NCBI RefSeq assembly: GCF_007923295.1 | Contig: NZ_VOIR01000016.1 | Coordinates: forward strand, 1-64,000 | Direction of reading: 5' to 3' | DNA length: 64,000 nt | DNA from: Agrococcus sediminis | GTDB taxonomy: Bacteria > Actinomycetota > Actinomycetes > Actinomycetales > Microbacteriaceae | Shown here: positions 10,087 to 19,098 of the stretch, in pieces | Layout of the letters: each line of letters begins with the position of its first letter | Numbering within the stretch: the first letter of the stretch is position 1 | Notes under the pieces: model-generated | Seen by the model: only the letters and a program-made list of their open reading frames with translations | What the model was told of the DNA's origin: nothing | Databases searched by the model: none | Program-made: the position numbers and the translations under genes

Positions 10087-11096
10087 CGGGCGGCCTCCAG
10101 GTCGAGCTCGGAGCGCGAGCTGCGGCGGCCGAGCGTGCGGTCGACCGCGTCGAGCAGGCGGTCGAGGCTCGGCAGGTAGTCGTGCTCGACGGCCGACGGC
10201 GGGTAGGGGGTGTCGTAGCCGGTGACGCGCTCGGGCGCCGCCTCGAGGCTCGAGAAGGCGCGCTCGACGACCGAGGTGATGAGCTCGCTGGAGACGGAGA
10301 CCTCGCCGGGCGACTCGTGGGCGACGACCAGGCGGCCGGTGCGGCGCACGGAGTCGACGACCGTGTCGACGTCGAGCGGCGAGATGGCGCGGAGGTCGAT
10401 GACCTCGATCTCGATGCCCTCGTCGGCGGCGGCGATCGCGGCGCGGAGCGCCGTCTCGACCGTGGGGCCGTAGGTGGCGATCGTCACGTCGCGGCCGCTC
10501 GCGACGACGTTGGCCGTCTCGAGGTCGCGCGTGATCGTGCGGTCGACCTCGCCCTTCATGTAGTACTTGCCCTTGGGCTCGAAGAACAGCACCGGGTCGT
10601 CGCTCGCGATCGCGGCGCGCAGCGTCGAGTAGGCCTCCTGCGGCGTCGACGCGGTGACGACGCGCAGGCCCGCGGTGTGCGCGAAGTACGCCTCGGGCGA
10701 CTCGGAGTGGTGCTCGACCGAGCCGATCGCGCCGCCGAAGGGCACGCGGATCGTGAGCGGCACGTTCACGCGCCCCTTCGAGCGGTAGCGGAGCTTCGCC
10801 ACCTGGGCGACGATCTGGTCGAACGCCGGGTAGATGAAGCCGTCGAACTGGATCTCGGCGACCACGCGGAACCCGCGGTAGCCCATGCCGATGGCGGTGC
10901 CGATGATGGCCGACTCGGCGAGCGGCGTGTCGATCACGCGCTCCTCGCCGAAGCGCGCCTGCAGCCCGTCGGTGACGCGGAAGACGCCCCCGAGCCTGCC
11001 GATGTCCTCGCCCATCAGCAGCACCCGGTCGTCGCCCTCGAGCGAGTCGGCGAGCGCGGCGTTGACGGCCTTCGCGAGCGTGAGCGTCTCGGTCAT
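10083..11096 (-). CDS. branched-chain alpha-keto acid dehydrogenase E1 beta
   Basis: This 337-aa subunit pairs with E1 alpha to form the thiamine-dependent decarboxylase. It has the transketolase-like pyrimidine domain (LMGEDIGRLGGVFRVTDGL, DTPLAESAIIGTAIGMG, EIQFDGFIYPAFDQIV) and the C-terminal transketolase domain (VIDLRAISPLDVDTV). Length and sequence match BkdB/PdhB families; context decides for branched-chain substrates. It overlaps its neighbours by 4 bp on both sides. Confidence 0.93.
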   Translation of the reverse strand: MTETLTLAKAVNAALADSLEGDDRVLLMGEDIGRLGGVFRVTDGLQARFGEERVIDTPLAESAIIGTAIGMGYRGFRVVAEIQFDGFIYPAFDQIVAQVAKLRYRSKGRVNVPLTIRVPFGGAIGSVEHHSESPEAYFAHTAGLRVVTASTPQEAYSTLRAAIASDDPVLFFEPKGKYYMKGEVDRTITRDLETANVVASGRDVTIATYGPTVETALRAAIAAADEGIEIEVIDLRAISPLDVDTVVDSVRRTGRLVVAHESPGEVSVSSELITSVVERAFSSLEAAPERVTGYDTPYPPSAVEHDYLPSLDRLLDAVDRTLGRRSSRSELDLEAAR

Positions 11097-12211
11097 CGCT
11101 TCCCCTCGATGCTGGCGGCGAACGCGAGGTGCTCGGCGCGCTGGCGCTCGAGCCGCTTCGTCGGCTGCGCGTAGACGTCGTCGAAGATCTCCTCGGCGAG
11201 CGGCGGCTCGGCGTGCTCGGCGGCGGCGCGGAACTCCTTCGCGAGCTCGTCGGCGCGGATCTTCGCCTCGGCGCGCACGGCCTCCATGTTGGCGCCCATG
11301 CGCTCGAGCGCGCGCTCGACGCGGTCGATCGGATCCTTCGCGACCCACTCCTCCACCTCGGCCTCGTCGCGGTAGCGCTTCGGGTCGTCGGTCGTGGTGT
11401 GCGGGCCGCGGCGGTACGTGACGGCCTCGATGAAGGTGGGGCCGCCGCCGGTGCGGGCGCGCTCGAAGGCGATGCGGGCGGCAGCGTGCATCGCGAGCAC
11501 GTCGTTGCCGTCGACCCGCATCGACGGGATGCCGAAGCCGGTGGGGCGCAGCGCGAGCGGCGTGCCCGACTGCACGCGCACGGGCTCCGAGATCGCGTAC
11601 TGGTTGTTCTGGCAGAGGAAGACGACGGGCGCCTGGTAGGCCGCGGCCCACACCATCGCCTCGTTCACGTCGCCCTCGCTCGTCGCGCCGTCGCCGAAGC
11701 ACGTGAGCGCCACGTCGTCGGAGCGGTCGATCTTGGAGGCCATCGCGAAGCCGGTGGCGTGCAGCGACTGCGCGCCGATGATGATCTGCGAGGGCGCCAT
11801 GCGCACCTCGTGCGGGTCCCAGCCGCCGTGCGCGTAGGCCTTCCAGATGCGCGCGAACTCGCCCATGTCGACGCCGCGCAGCAGCGCGAAGCCGTGCTCG
11901 CGGTAGGAGCCGAAGACCCAGTCGTCGGCGCCGAGCGCGCGGGCGGGGCCGACCTGCGCGGCCTCCTGGCCCAGCAGCGGCGGCCACAGCACGAGGTGGC
12001 CCTGGCGCGTGAGGGCGAAGGCCTCGGTGTCGAGCCGGCGCACGCGCACCATGTCGACGTAGAGGTTGGTGAGCGCCGACTCGTCGATGTCGGTGAGGTG
12101 CCCGTCGAGCACCTCGTTCGGCAGCCGGGTGCCGTCGAGGTCGAGCACGCGGAGCGGGCAGTCGAGGCCGACCGCGAGCGCGGGGTCGGGGGCTGGCACG
12201 GTGATCGACAC
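11093..12211 (-). CDS. branched-chain alpha-keto acid dehydrogenase E1 alpha
   Basis: This is the first gene of the operon. The 372-aa protein carries the ThDP/Mg motif GDGATSEGDVNEA (residues 173-185) ending in NN at 202-203, plus a phosphorylation-loop-like YRRGPHTTTDDPKRYRD. The GTG start has AAGGAGG about 8 nt upstream. It decarboxylates the keto acids of Leu, Ile and Val and acylates the E2 lipoate. The divergent Lrp/AsnC gene 175 bp away is the likely regulator. Confidence 0.93.
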   Translation of the reverse strand: MSITVPAPDPALAVGLDCPLRVLDLDGTRLPNEVLDGHLTDIDESALTNLYVDMVRVRRLDTEAFALTRQGHLVLWPPLLGQEAAQVGPARALGADDWVFGSYREHGFALLRGVDMGEFARIWKAYAHGGWDPHEVRMAPSQIIIGAQSLHATGFAMASKIDRSDDVALTCFGDGATSEGDVNEAMVWAAAYQAPVVFLCQNNQYAISEPVRVQSGTPLALRPTGFGIPSMRVDGNDVLAMHAAARIAFERARTGGGPTFIEAVTYRRGPHTTTDDPKRYRDEAEVEEWVAKDPIDRVERALERMGANMEAVRAEAKIRADELAKEFRAAAEHAEPPLAEEIFDDVYAQPTKRLERQRAEHLAFAASIEGKR

Positions 12212-12311
12212 GATCGAACCTCCTTGTTCGAAGCGCCTCGTGGGCGCCGGTCGGACCCGGCAGGCGGGTGCGCCCGCGGATCGTTGCTCGACGCTATCGC
12301 CGCTTCGCACT

Positions 12312-12384
12312 TCGCGCAATCTGCGACACGACCGCTGCGCAGTCCGCGCATTCCCATGCGCCCACCCCTGCGCTAGATTGCGCA
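12312..12384. promoter_or_regulatory. array of three Lrp-like palindromes between bkd operon and lrp gene
   Basis: Three imperfect dyads built from the same TGCGC/GCGCA words lie at 12312-12326 (TCGC N7 GCGA), 12336-12350 (TGCGC N5 GCGCA) and 12369-12384 (TGCGC N6 GCGCA). Their centres are about 24 and 33 bp apart, near whole helical turns, as expected for a wrapped Lrp octamer. The last one contains TAGATT, the -10 for the regulator gene, so autoregulation is likely. Confidence 0.5.
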
Positions 12385-12386
12385 GC

Positions 12387-12860
12387 ATGCGCATCGTCGA
12401 TGACACCGACCGGAGGATCCTGCTCGAGCTCACGAGGCATCCGCGGATCACCAACGCCGCGATCGCCGAGCAGCTCGGCCTCGCCCGCAACACGGTGCAG
12501 AACCGGGTCGCCGCGCTCGAGGCGTCGGATGCGCTGCAGGGCTTCGACCGCCGGTTCCACGCGGCCGCGCTCGGCTACCCGCTCACGGTCTTCATGGCGA
12601 CGCACGTCGACCAGCCGCGCATCGACCAGGTGGTCGAGCAGCTGCGGCAGATCCCCGAGGTCGTGCAGGCCTTCGGGCTCTCGGGCCAGGCCGACGTGCT
12701 CGTGCGCGCCGTCTGCCGCGACGCCGAGGACCTCTACCGCGTGAACAAGCTCGTGCTCGCGTGCGACGGCGTCGAGCGCACCGAGACGTGGCTGTCGATG
12801 GGCGAGCTCATCCCCTTCCGCCTCGCGCCGGTGCTCGAGCGCGACCTCGACCGCGGGTAA
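12387..12860 (+). CDS. Lrp/AsnC family regulator (BkdR-like)
   Basis: The 157-aa protein has an N-terminal winged helix (DDTDRRILLELTRHPRITNAAIAEQLGLARNTVQNRVAAL) and a C-terminal RAM effector domain (about 70-150). It is divergent from the branched-chain keto acid operon, the usual position for a BkdR-type activator that senses branched-chain amino acids. The ATG is 7 nt after TAGATT with no Shine-Dalgarno, which suggests a leaderless mRNA. The ligand is inferred. Confidence 0.9.
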   Translation: MRIVDDTDRRILLELTRHPRITNAAIAEQLGLARNTVQNRVAALEASDALQGFDRRFHAAALGYPLTVFMATHVDQPRIDQVVEQLRQIPEVVQAFGLSGQADVLVRAVCRDAEDLYRVNKLVLACDGVERTETWLSMGELIPFRLAPVLERDLDRG

Positions 12861-12916
12861 GGGCCGTCGGCCGGAATGCCGGCGGCGCTCAGGCGTTGGA
12901 TGCGGTGGAGGTGCAC

Positions 12917-13792
12917 ATGACCACGATCGACCTGCTGCCCGACGCCACCGACATGGGGCCCGTCATGCTCAAGACCGCGACGCTGTCGCGGCTCGTGCAC
13001 TGGTACACCGCCGGCGTCGGCCTGGAGGTCGTCGCCGAGCGCCCGGGCGCCGTCGAGCTGGGCGTCGACGGCCGCACCCTGCTCGTGCTCGAGGAGGCGC
13101 CGGACCTCCGCGGACCGAACCCCGCCGACGCGGGGCTGTTCCACACCGCGATCCTCTACCCGACGCACGCGGCACTCGCCGCGGCGGTCGTGCGCATGAC
13201 GCAGATCCCGGGCATCCAGTTCGCCGGCACCGGCGACCACCACGTCTCCGAGGCGTTCTACTTCGCCGACCCCGACGGCAACGGCGTCGAGCTCTACGTC
13301 GACCGGCCGCGCGAGTCGTGGCAGTGGGCCGACGGGCACGTCTACATGACCACCGAGTTCATCGACCCCAACCGCTTCGTGCAGCAGCACCTCGACCGCG
13401 GCACCTTGGGCCAGGCGTCGGCCGCCCCCGTGGAGGCGAAGATCGGCCACGTGCACCTGCAGGTCGGCGACGTCGCCACTGCCCGCGCCTTCTACGTCGA
13501 CGCGCTCGGCTTCGCCGAGACGGCGTCGCTCGGCAACACGGCGCTCTTCGTGAGCGCCGGCGGCTACCACCACCACATGGCCATGAACGTCTGGAACTCG
13601 CGCGGCGCGGGCCGCCGTGCCGACACGCTCGGCCTCGGCCGCGTCGAGATCCAGGTGCCGGACGCGGATGCGCTCGGCGCGGCCCGCGAGCGGCTCACGG
13701 CGCGCGGCGTGGCCGTCGCCGACGACGGCCGCGCGCTGCGCTTCGACGACCCGTGGGCGAACGTCATCACGCTGGTGCCGGCCGCCGCCTGA
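12917..13792 (+). CDS. two-domain VOC (catechol 2,3-dioxygenase-like) protein
   Basis: This 291-aa protein has two vicinal-oxygen-chelate modules. The first (about 15-125) ends YFADPDGNGVELYVDRP and the second (about 175-285) contains GHVHLQVGDVATARAFYVDALGF, GGYHHHMAMNVWNS and ALRFDDPWANVITLV. Candidate metal ligands are His in each module (HTAILY, GHVHL) and Glu in GVELYV. It resembles the Bacillus CatE/YfiE group. GGTGGAGG precedes the ATG. The substrate is unknown and I see no aromatic-pathway partner nearby. Confidence 0.8.
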   Translation: MTTIDLLPDATDMGPVMLKTATLSRLVHWYTAGVGLEVVAERPGAVELGVDGRTLLVLEEAPDLRGPNPADAGLFHTAILYPTHAALAAAVVRMTQIPGIQFAGTGDHHVSEAFYFADPDGNGVELYVDRPRESWQWADGHVYMTTEFIDPNRFVQQHLDRGTLGQASAAPVEAKIGHVHLQVGDVATARAFYVDALGFAETASLGNTALFVSAGGYHHHMAMNVWNSRGAGRRADTLGLGRVEIQVPDADALGAARERLTARGVAVADDGRALRFDDPWANVITLVPAAA

Positions 13793-13815
13793 CGGGGTCG
13801 ACGCCCGCGCGCCCG

Positions 13816-14586
13816 TCAGCGGCGGGCGAGGATGCGCTCCGCTCGACGACGCATCGCCTCGTCAACCATCTGCCCATCGGCGAGCGTGGTCACCCCCGCA
13901 GCGCTGTCGAGCGCGGCGAGCACCTCCTCCGCCCACGCGACCTCCCCGGCCGACGGCGCGAACGCTCGTCTGATCGGCGCGATCTGCGCGGGGTGCACGG
14001 CCGTGCGGCCGCCGAACCCCAGCGCCGCCCCTGACCTCGAGTCCGCTTCCAGCCCCTCGAGGTCTGCGATCGCCGAGTAGACAGACATCAGCGGCGCCGG
14101 CAGCCCCGCAGCCCTGACCGCGAGCACGAGGCGGATCCGCAGATGCTCGAGCATCGCGGGGCTGCTCGCCCCCAGGTCGCTGCGCAGGTCGGACTCGCCG
14201 AGCGCGACGGACACGACGGCGGGGTGCGCAGCGATCTCCTCCAGTTGTCCGATGCCCGCCGCGTCCTCCACGATCGCGTGCAGCCTCCGCGCGGCGCCGA
14301 GGCGGTCCACCACGGCGTCGAGGTCCTCGGGTCCGCGCACCTTCGGCACCCGCAGCTCCACGTCGTGCGCGGCGAGCGACTCGAGATCCTCCAGCCCGCC
14401 GATGCGCACCTGGAGCCCGGCAGCGCCCCGCTCCTCGAGGAACGCCACCACCGCCTGCCGCGCGCGCGCCTTCCTGTCGTGCGCCACGGCATCCTCGAGG
14501 TCGAGGATCACGATGTCGGCTCCGGAGGCGACGGCCTTCGCGAAGCGGTCGGGGCGATCGCCCGGCACGTACAGCGCGACGGTCAC
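13816..14586 (-). CDS. HpcH/CitE-like acyl-CoA lyase (second paralogue)
   Basis: This 256-aa lyase begins [17 protein letters not shown] and contains [31 protein letters not shown] and AVHPAQIAPIRRAFAP, the conserved CitE barrel motifs. It is shorter than and clearly diverged from the paralogue at 3729. It is the last gene of the LacI-led operon and its GTG overlaps the CaiB stop (GTGA). CaiB plus CitE pairs usually activate and then split a beta-hydroxy acid such as malate or citramalate; which one acts here is unknown. Confidence 0.82.
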   Translation of the reverse strand: MTVALYVPGDRPDRFAKAVASGADIVILDLEDAVAHDRKARARQAVVAFLEERGAAGLQVRIGGLEDLESLAAHDVELRVPKVRGPEDLDAVVDRLGAARRLHAIVEDAAGIGQLEEIAAHPAVVSVALGESDLRSDLGASSPAMLEHLRIRLVLAVRAAGLPAPLMSVYSAIADLEGLEADSRSGAALGFGGRTAVHPAQIAPIRRAFAPSAGEVAWAEEVLAALDSAAGVTTLADGQMVDEAMRRRAERILARR

Positions 14587-15770
14587 ACGATCCCCCGCTC
14601 ACGGAGCGCTCGCGCCTGCTCGGGCGTGATGCCGAGCTCGGCGAGGACGGCATCCGTGTCCTCTCCGTGGCGGCGCCCCGTGTGGCGCACCTCGCCGGGC
14701 GTCGCCGAGAGGCGGAAGAGCACGTTCTGCATCCGGATCTCGCCCAGCTCCGGGTCGTCGATCGGCAGGATCGTGCCGAGCGCCTCGTACTGCGGGTTGG
14801 CCATCACACCGGAGATGTCGTCGACCACCCCAAGCGCGGCCTCCACGCGGGCGAACTCCTCGACGACCACAGAGAGCTCGCGGGCGGCGATCCAGCCGCC
14901 GACCGCCGCATCGAGCTCGTCGACGTGCTCGACGCGGGTGCGACCCGAGGCGAACCACGGCTCGTCGACGACATCCGGGCGCCCGACCAGCGTCATGACG
15001 CGCTCGGCCACCGACTGCGACGACGTCGACACGGCCACCCAGCGGCCGTCCGCGGTGCGGTAGACGTTGCGCGGCGCGTTGTTCACGGATCGGTTGCCGA
15101 CGCGGGGCTGCACGAGGCCGAGCTGGTCGTAGGCGGTGATCTGCCCGCCGAGCAGCATCAGGATCGGCTCGATGATCGCCATGTCGACCACCTGCCCCTC
15201 TCCCGTGCGCTCCGCGTGGCGCAGGGCGATCGCGCACGCGTACGCGGTCGCGAGCGCGGTGATGCCGTCCGCGAGCCCGAACGGCGGCAGGATGGGCGGC
15301 CCATCCGGTTCGCCGGTGATCGCAGCGAACCCGCTCATCGCCTCCGCGATCGAGCCGAAGCCCGGCTGGCGCGCCATCGGGCCGGTCTGCCCGAAGGCCG
15401 TCACCCGCGCTATGACCAGTGCGGGGTTGGCGGCGAGGAGCCGTTCCGGGGCCAGCCCCCACCGCTCGAGCGTGCCGGGGCGGAAGTTCTCGATCAGCAC
15501 GTCGGCGCCGCGCGCCAGCTCGAGCAGCAGCGCCGCTCCCTCCGGCTGCGACAGGTCGAGCGTCGCCGTGCGCTTGCCCCTGCCGAGCGTCTTCCACCAG
15601 AGGTTGATGCCCTCCTTGGCCGGTCCGTGCCCTCGAGACGCGTCGGGCCGCCTGGGGTGCTCGACCTTGATGACGTCGGCCCCGAAGTCGCCGAGGAACG
15701 TCGCGGCGAGCGGACCCGCGAACAGCGTCGACACGTCGAGCACGCGGACGCCATCGAGCGGCCCCGTCAC
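14583..15770 (-). CDS. CaiB/BaiF family (class III) CoA transferase
   Basis: This 395-aa enzyme moves CoA between carboxylic acids. Family hallmarks are GPLDGVRVLDVSTLFAGPLAATFLGDFGADVIKVEHP at the start, ENFRPGTLERWGL, GFGSIAEAMSG, the catalytic Asp region PPFGLADGITAL, and EGQVVDMAIIEPIL. I set the GTG at 15770, whose GTGA overlaps the preceding stop; the longer frame lies inside the upstream gene. With the CitE-like gene it could form a two-step route for a dicarboxylic or hydroxy acid released from the imported substrate. Confidence 0.87.
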   Translation of the reverse strand: MTGPLDGVRVLDVSTLFAGPLAATFLGDFGADVIKVEHPRRPDASRGHGPAKEGINLWWKTLGRGKRTATLDLSQPEGAALLLELARGADVLIENFRPGTLERWGLAPERLLAANPALVIARVTAFGQTGPMARQPGFGSIAEAMSGFAAITGEPDGPPILPPFGLADGITALATAYACAIALRHAERTGEGQVVDMAIIEPILMLLGGQITAYDQLGLVQPRVGNRSVNNAPRNVYRTADGRWVAVSTSSQSVAERVMTLVGRPDVVDEPWFASGRTRVEHVDELDAAVGGWIAARELSVVVEEFARVEAALGVVDDISGVMANPQYEALGTILPIDDPELGEIRMQNVLFRLSATPGEVRHTGRRHGEDTDAVLAELGITPEQARALRERGIV

Positions 15771-17734
15771 CGCGCGACCTCGTCGTCCCATGCGAGCCGG
15801 AAGCCGATCGCCGTGCTCCGATCGATGCCGGTGCGGAGCCACGCGAGCGAGCGCTCAGGCGGCTGGGCTCCTCCGTCGGCGTACCAGTCGGAGCCGGTCA
15901 TCGCCCGCTCGCTGCCGCCCTTGAGGATCACCCGCCGGGTGATGCCGTCGGTCATCTCGCTCTCCGTCCAGTTCCACACGCGCGGTCCGCGCCGCTCGAG
16001 CCGGTCGCCGGCCACCTGCCACTCGTGATCGGTCGGCAGCCGAGCACCCAGCGCGGCCGCGAACGCGCGGGCCTCGTCGAGGTCCACGCCCGTCACCGGG
16101 GCCTCCGGCTCGCCGCCGCGCGGCTCGAGCCCCGCGGCAGAGCAGTTCGCGTTCCACTCCGCGACGCTCACCTCGCGGCGCGCGACAGCCACCGCTCCCA
16201 GCGCGACGCGCACCTCGACGCGGCGATCGTCGTGGAGGCGGGGCGGCAGCGGCTTCCATTCCTCCACGTAGGGGGCCTCGCCGTAGAGCCCCGTCTCGCG
16301 ACGTCGCCACAGCACCTCGAGCCGCCGCTCCCCCGCAGGCAGCGCCACGACGTCGGTCGGCGCCGCCGCCGTCGTCGTGGGCACGGGGATGCGGACGGTC
16401 TCGCGAGCCGGAAATGTCGCGTCGGTCTCCGGCGCGTCCGCTGCTGCTGCGGCGAGCAGCCCCGGCAGCCAGTCCGGCTCGGCCCCGCGAACAGCCAGGA
16501 CGCCAGCCGCGCCGCGCGCGGGGATGGTCACTTCGCCGTCGGTCGACGCGCCCCGGGTCAGATCCCACAGCCGCCCCTCGAGCGGGGCGAGGAAGCGACC
16601 GGTGACGGGCTCGTCCCCGCGATGCACGAGGGTCACGAGCGTGACGCCGTCGAGCGTCCAGGTGGAGCCGTACACGCCGAGCGCCGCAGCGTCCGATGTG
16701 GCGCCTGCGAGCGGCGCCCACGTCCCGCGCTCGAGCAGCTCGTGGCAGGCGCGCTGCATGCGCGAGATCGAGCGCAGCATCGAGCGGTCGCGCGCGTTCC
16801 AACCCACCCAGACGCCGAAGACCGCATCCCACACCAGGATGCCCGTGCCGTTCATCCACGCCGTCTGCAGCTCGTCCACGTGGGAGCGGTTCCACCGCCG
16901 GACGCCATGCAGCATGTGGCGCCGCTCCACGAGTCGCGCCCGCTGCACACCGGGCGCGTCGGAGTCGGCGAACCACTGGGACCAGGACAGGACGTGGTCG
17001 CGCAGCCGCTCGTCGGGAACCCGGGACTCGCCCTCCAGCGCCAGGGGCCGCTCGCCCCCGACTGCGTCGAGGAAGGCGGGGTCGGCCTGCTTCAGCGTGT
17101 CCAGGAACACCCCGTCGGCGGCGAGCGCGTCGGCGACAGCGCGCAGCGCCTCGCCGTCCGCGACCACGCGCCCGCGCGCATCCGTCTCGCGGCGGGTACC
17201 CGTGTCCCATGGGTTGTAGTCGAGGAAGACGCGCACCCCGGCGGCTCGGAGGTCGGACACCAGGTCAGCCAGTCCCGGCACGTCGCGGTACCAGTCGAAC
17301 TGATTGCGCTCGTCGATGCCGATGCACGGGTACGCGTGCCAGAGCACCAGCCCGTCCAGCCCGCCGATGTCGGCGTAAGCCGAGAGCAGGCGCGAGGGCG
17401 TGAACCGACGCTCGCGCCAGTCCCAGAGCCGCTCGTCCCAGAGCCAGATCTGCGCCGCGACTCGGCAGCGCGAGGCCCAGGGCACGGCGTCGTAGGCCCC
17501 GTCATCGTGCTGGAGCCTCGCTCGCGCTTCCGCTGCGAGCGCGTCGATCTCGGCGCGCCACTCGTCCCAGCGCGCCGGGTCGTCGGGCGCGGCGAGGATC
17601 TTGGCGACGTCGAAGTCGGCGTCGGCCAGTCGCACGCCGTCGCGCGGCAGCGGCACGTGCGTCGGCAGGTCGATGGGCCGGGGCACCAGCGGGTCGAGCG
17701 CGTTGGTGGCGGCTTCGTCCGGGTCGCTCGTCAT
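15767..17734 (-). CDS. TIM-barrel glycosidase-like protein fused to a formylglycine-enzyme-like domain
   Basis: The first ~430 residues of this 655-aa protein look like a (beta/alpha)8 glycoside-hydrolase fold with a small beta domain. Words such as GLVLWHAYPCIGIDERNQFDWY, VRVFLDYNPWDTGTRR and DGVFLDTLKQ place acidic residues at strand ends. Residues ~540-655 resemble FGE/SUMF1 (VSVAEWN, PVTGVDLDEARAFAAALGARLPTDHEWQVAG, VWNWTESE, ILKGGS, GFRLAWD). The active-site cysteines of true FGE are absent from the C-terminal segment, so a structural or binding role is likely. No signal peptide is visible, so it should be cytosolic. The ATG overlaps the upstream stop (ATGA). Confidence 0.7.
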   Translation of the reverse strand: MTSDPDEAATNALDPLVPRPIDLPTHVPLPRDGVRLADADFDVAKILAAPDDPARWDEWRAEIDALAAEARARLQHDDGAYDAVPWASRCRVAAQIWLWDERLWDWRERRFTPSRLLSAYADIGGLDGLVLWHAYPCIGIDERNQFDWYRDVPGLADLVSDLRAAGVRVFLDYNPWDTGTRRETDARGRVVADGEALRAVADALAADGVFLDTLKQADPAFLDAVGGERPLALEGESRVPDERLRDHVLSWSQWFADSDAPGVQRARLVERRHMLHGVRRWNRSHVDELQTAWMNGTGILVWDAVFGVWVGWNARDRSMLRSISRMQRACHELLERGTWAPLAGATSDAAALGVYGSTWTLDGVTLVTLVHRGDEPVTGRFLAPLEGRLWDLTRGASTDGEVTIPARGAAGVLAVRGAEPDWLPGLLAAAAADAPETDATFPARETVRIPVPTTTAAAPTDVVALPAGERRLEVLWRRRETGLYGEAPYVEEWKPLPPRLHDDRRVEVRVALGAVAVARREVSVAEWNANCSAAGLEPRGGEPEAPVTGVDLDEARAFAAALGARLPTDHEWQVAGDRLERRGPRVWNWTESEMTDGITRRVILKGGSERAMTGSDWYADGGAQPPERSLAWLRTGIDRSTAIGFRLAWDDEVAR

Positions 17735-19098
17735 GCTGCCTCCTCCGTCAGCGCGAGCGTGCGCGCGGCGAGCTCGTCGAACGCGATGCCGTCGAAGCCG
17801 GCGAGCGTGGTGCGGTAGACGCCGCGGATCGGGGCGGCGAGCTCTTGCGGGACGCCGCCAGCAGCGCCGAGCAGGCTGCCGACGCTGGCACCGACCGAGT
17901 CGGTGTCCCAGCCGCCCGCGACCGCGAGGCCGACACCGCGTGCGAAGTCGTCGTGGCCGCGCAGAGCGGCGAATGCGAGCAGCGCCGCGTTGTTCAGCAC
18001 GTGCACCCAGTGCAGGTGGCCGTAGGCGCGGTGCAGTTCGTCGAGCGCTGCCTCGTCGTCGAGGTCCGACGCCGCGAGGTCACGGCCGAACCGAACGGCA
18101 TCGGCGAGGCGCGACTGCTCGGGGACGCATTGGAGGCCCGCTGCGACGGCATCGCCGGTCGTCGCACCGGCGACGGCAGCGGCGGCGGCCCCGGCCATGA
18201 ATGCCGCGCCGTGCACCCCAGCCCTGCGGTGCGTGAGACGCGCGTCGGCGACGGCGAGCCGTGCTGCCGTGCCGAGGTCCCCCGGGTGCGCCCAGCCGTA
18301 CGCGTCGGTGCGGATCATCGCCCCGATCCAGTCGACGAAGGGGTTGCCCCGCTCCGCGGCGACGGCGGGCTCGTCCCCGGCCAGGAGGTTCCGGTACGCG
18401 ATCCGCTCGGCGGTGAAGACGCGGCCCGCCGGCAGCTGCTCCAGCCAGAGCTGCGCGACTCCCTCGGTCGTCACGGCGGCTCCTGCCGCACGAGCGCGCT
18501 CCTGCGCGACCAGTGCGAGCACCGCGAAGTTCAGGTCGTCGTCCTCCGGCATGCCATCGATCACGCCGTCGAGGCTCGTGGGACGGGATCGCCGGTTCCA
18601 GGGCCAGCGCTCGGCCACCTCGCGGTCGAGCCCCTGCTCGGTGAAGTACCCGCGGAGCGGCCAGCGGCCGGTCGACTGCGCGATCGCTCGGATGCCCTCG
18701 CGCGGGATCTTCTCCACGGGCTTGCCGATCAGGCAGCCGACCGCGCGGCCCAGCCACGCGCCGCGCAGTCGCTCGCTCAGCCCCGCGCGGACCGCGATCG
18801 GTGCGGGATGGAGCCCCATCGCCTCCCAGCGGTCGGGCTCGCGCTCGCGCAGCGCGCTCGGCCGAGGCATCGCCGTGGCGGCATCGGTGATGCGCGCCGC
18901 GACCTCGCGGAGCTCTCGGCTCGCCGGCACGGGCGTCGCGCCGTTGACGGGCGCGTCCAGGCTCCCGCCTGCGGCGGTCAGCTCGGCCTCCAGTGCCGAG
19001 ACGTCGAGCCCGTCGAGCCGGGCGGCCGCGAGTGCGTGCGCTGCGAGGTCCTCTGGCTGCGTCCAGCTCAGTCGCAGCAGCGCTGGTGCGGCACTCAC
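17731..19098 (-). CDS. ADP-ribosylglycohydrolase family protein, divergent (EDDD type)
   Basis: The 455-aa all-helical protein has ARH-fold motifs: GAWLGRAVGCLIGKPVEK (entry helix), GMPEDDDLNFAVLAL in place of the usual TDDT metal site, and GGWDTDSVGASVGSLLGAAGG for the second Mg site. About 100 extra N-terminal residues precede the core. The GTG start overlaps the previous ARH gene (GTGA). It probably cleaves a glycosidic bond to ribose or another sugar of the imported compound rather than removing ADP-ribose from proteins. The sugar substrate is not known. Confidence 0.8.
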   Translation of the reverse strand: MSAAPALLRLSWTQPEDLAAHALAAARLDGLDVSALEAELTAAGGSLDAPVNGATPVPASRELREVAARITDAATAMPRPSALREREPDRWEAMGLHPAPIAVRAGLSERLRGAWLGRAVGCLIGKPVEKIPREGIRAIAQSTGRWPLRGYFTEQGLDREVAERWPWNRRSRPTSLDGVIDGMPEDDDLNFAVLALVAQERARAAGAAVTTEGVAQLWLEQLPAGRVFTAERIAYRNLLAGDEPAVAAERGNPFVDWIGAMIRTDAYGWAHPGDLGTAARLAVADARLTHRRAGVHGAAFMAGAAAAAVAGATTGDAVAAGLQCVPEQSRLADAVRFGRDLAASDLDDEAALDELHRAYGHLHWVHVLNNAALLAFAALRGHDDFARGVGLAVAGGWDTDSVGASVGSLLGAAGGVPQELAAPIRGVYRTTLAGFDGIAFDELAARTLALTEEAA

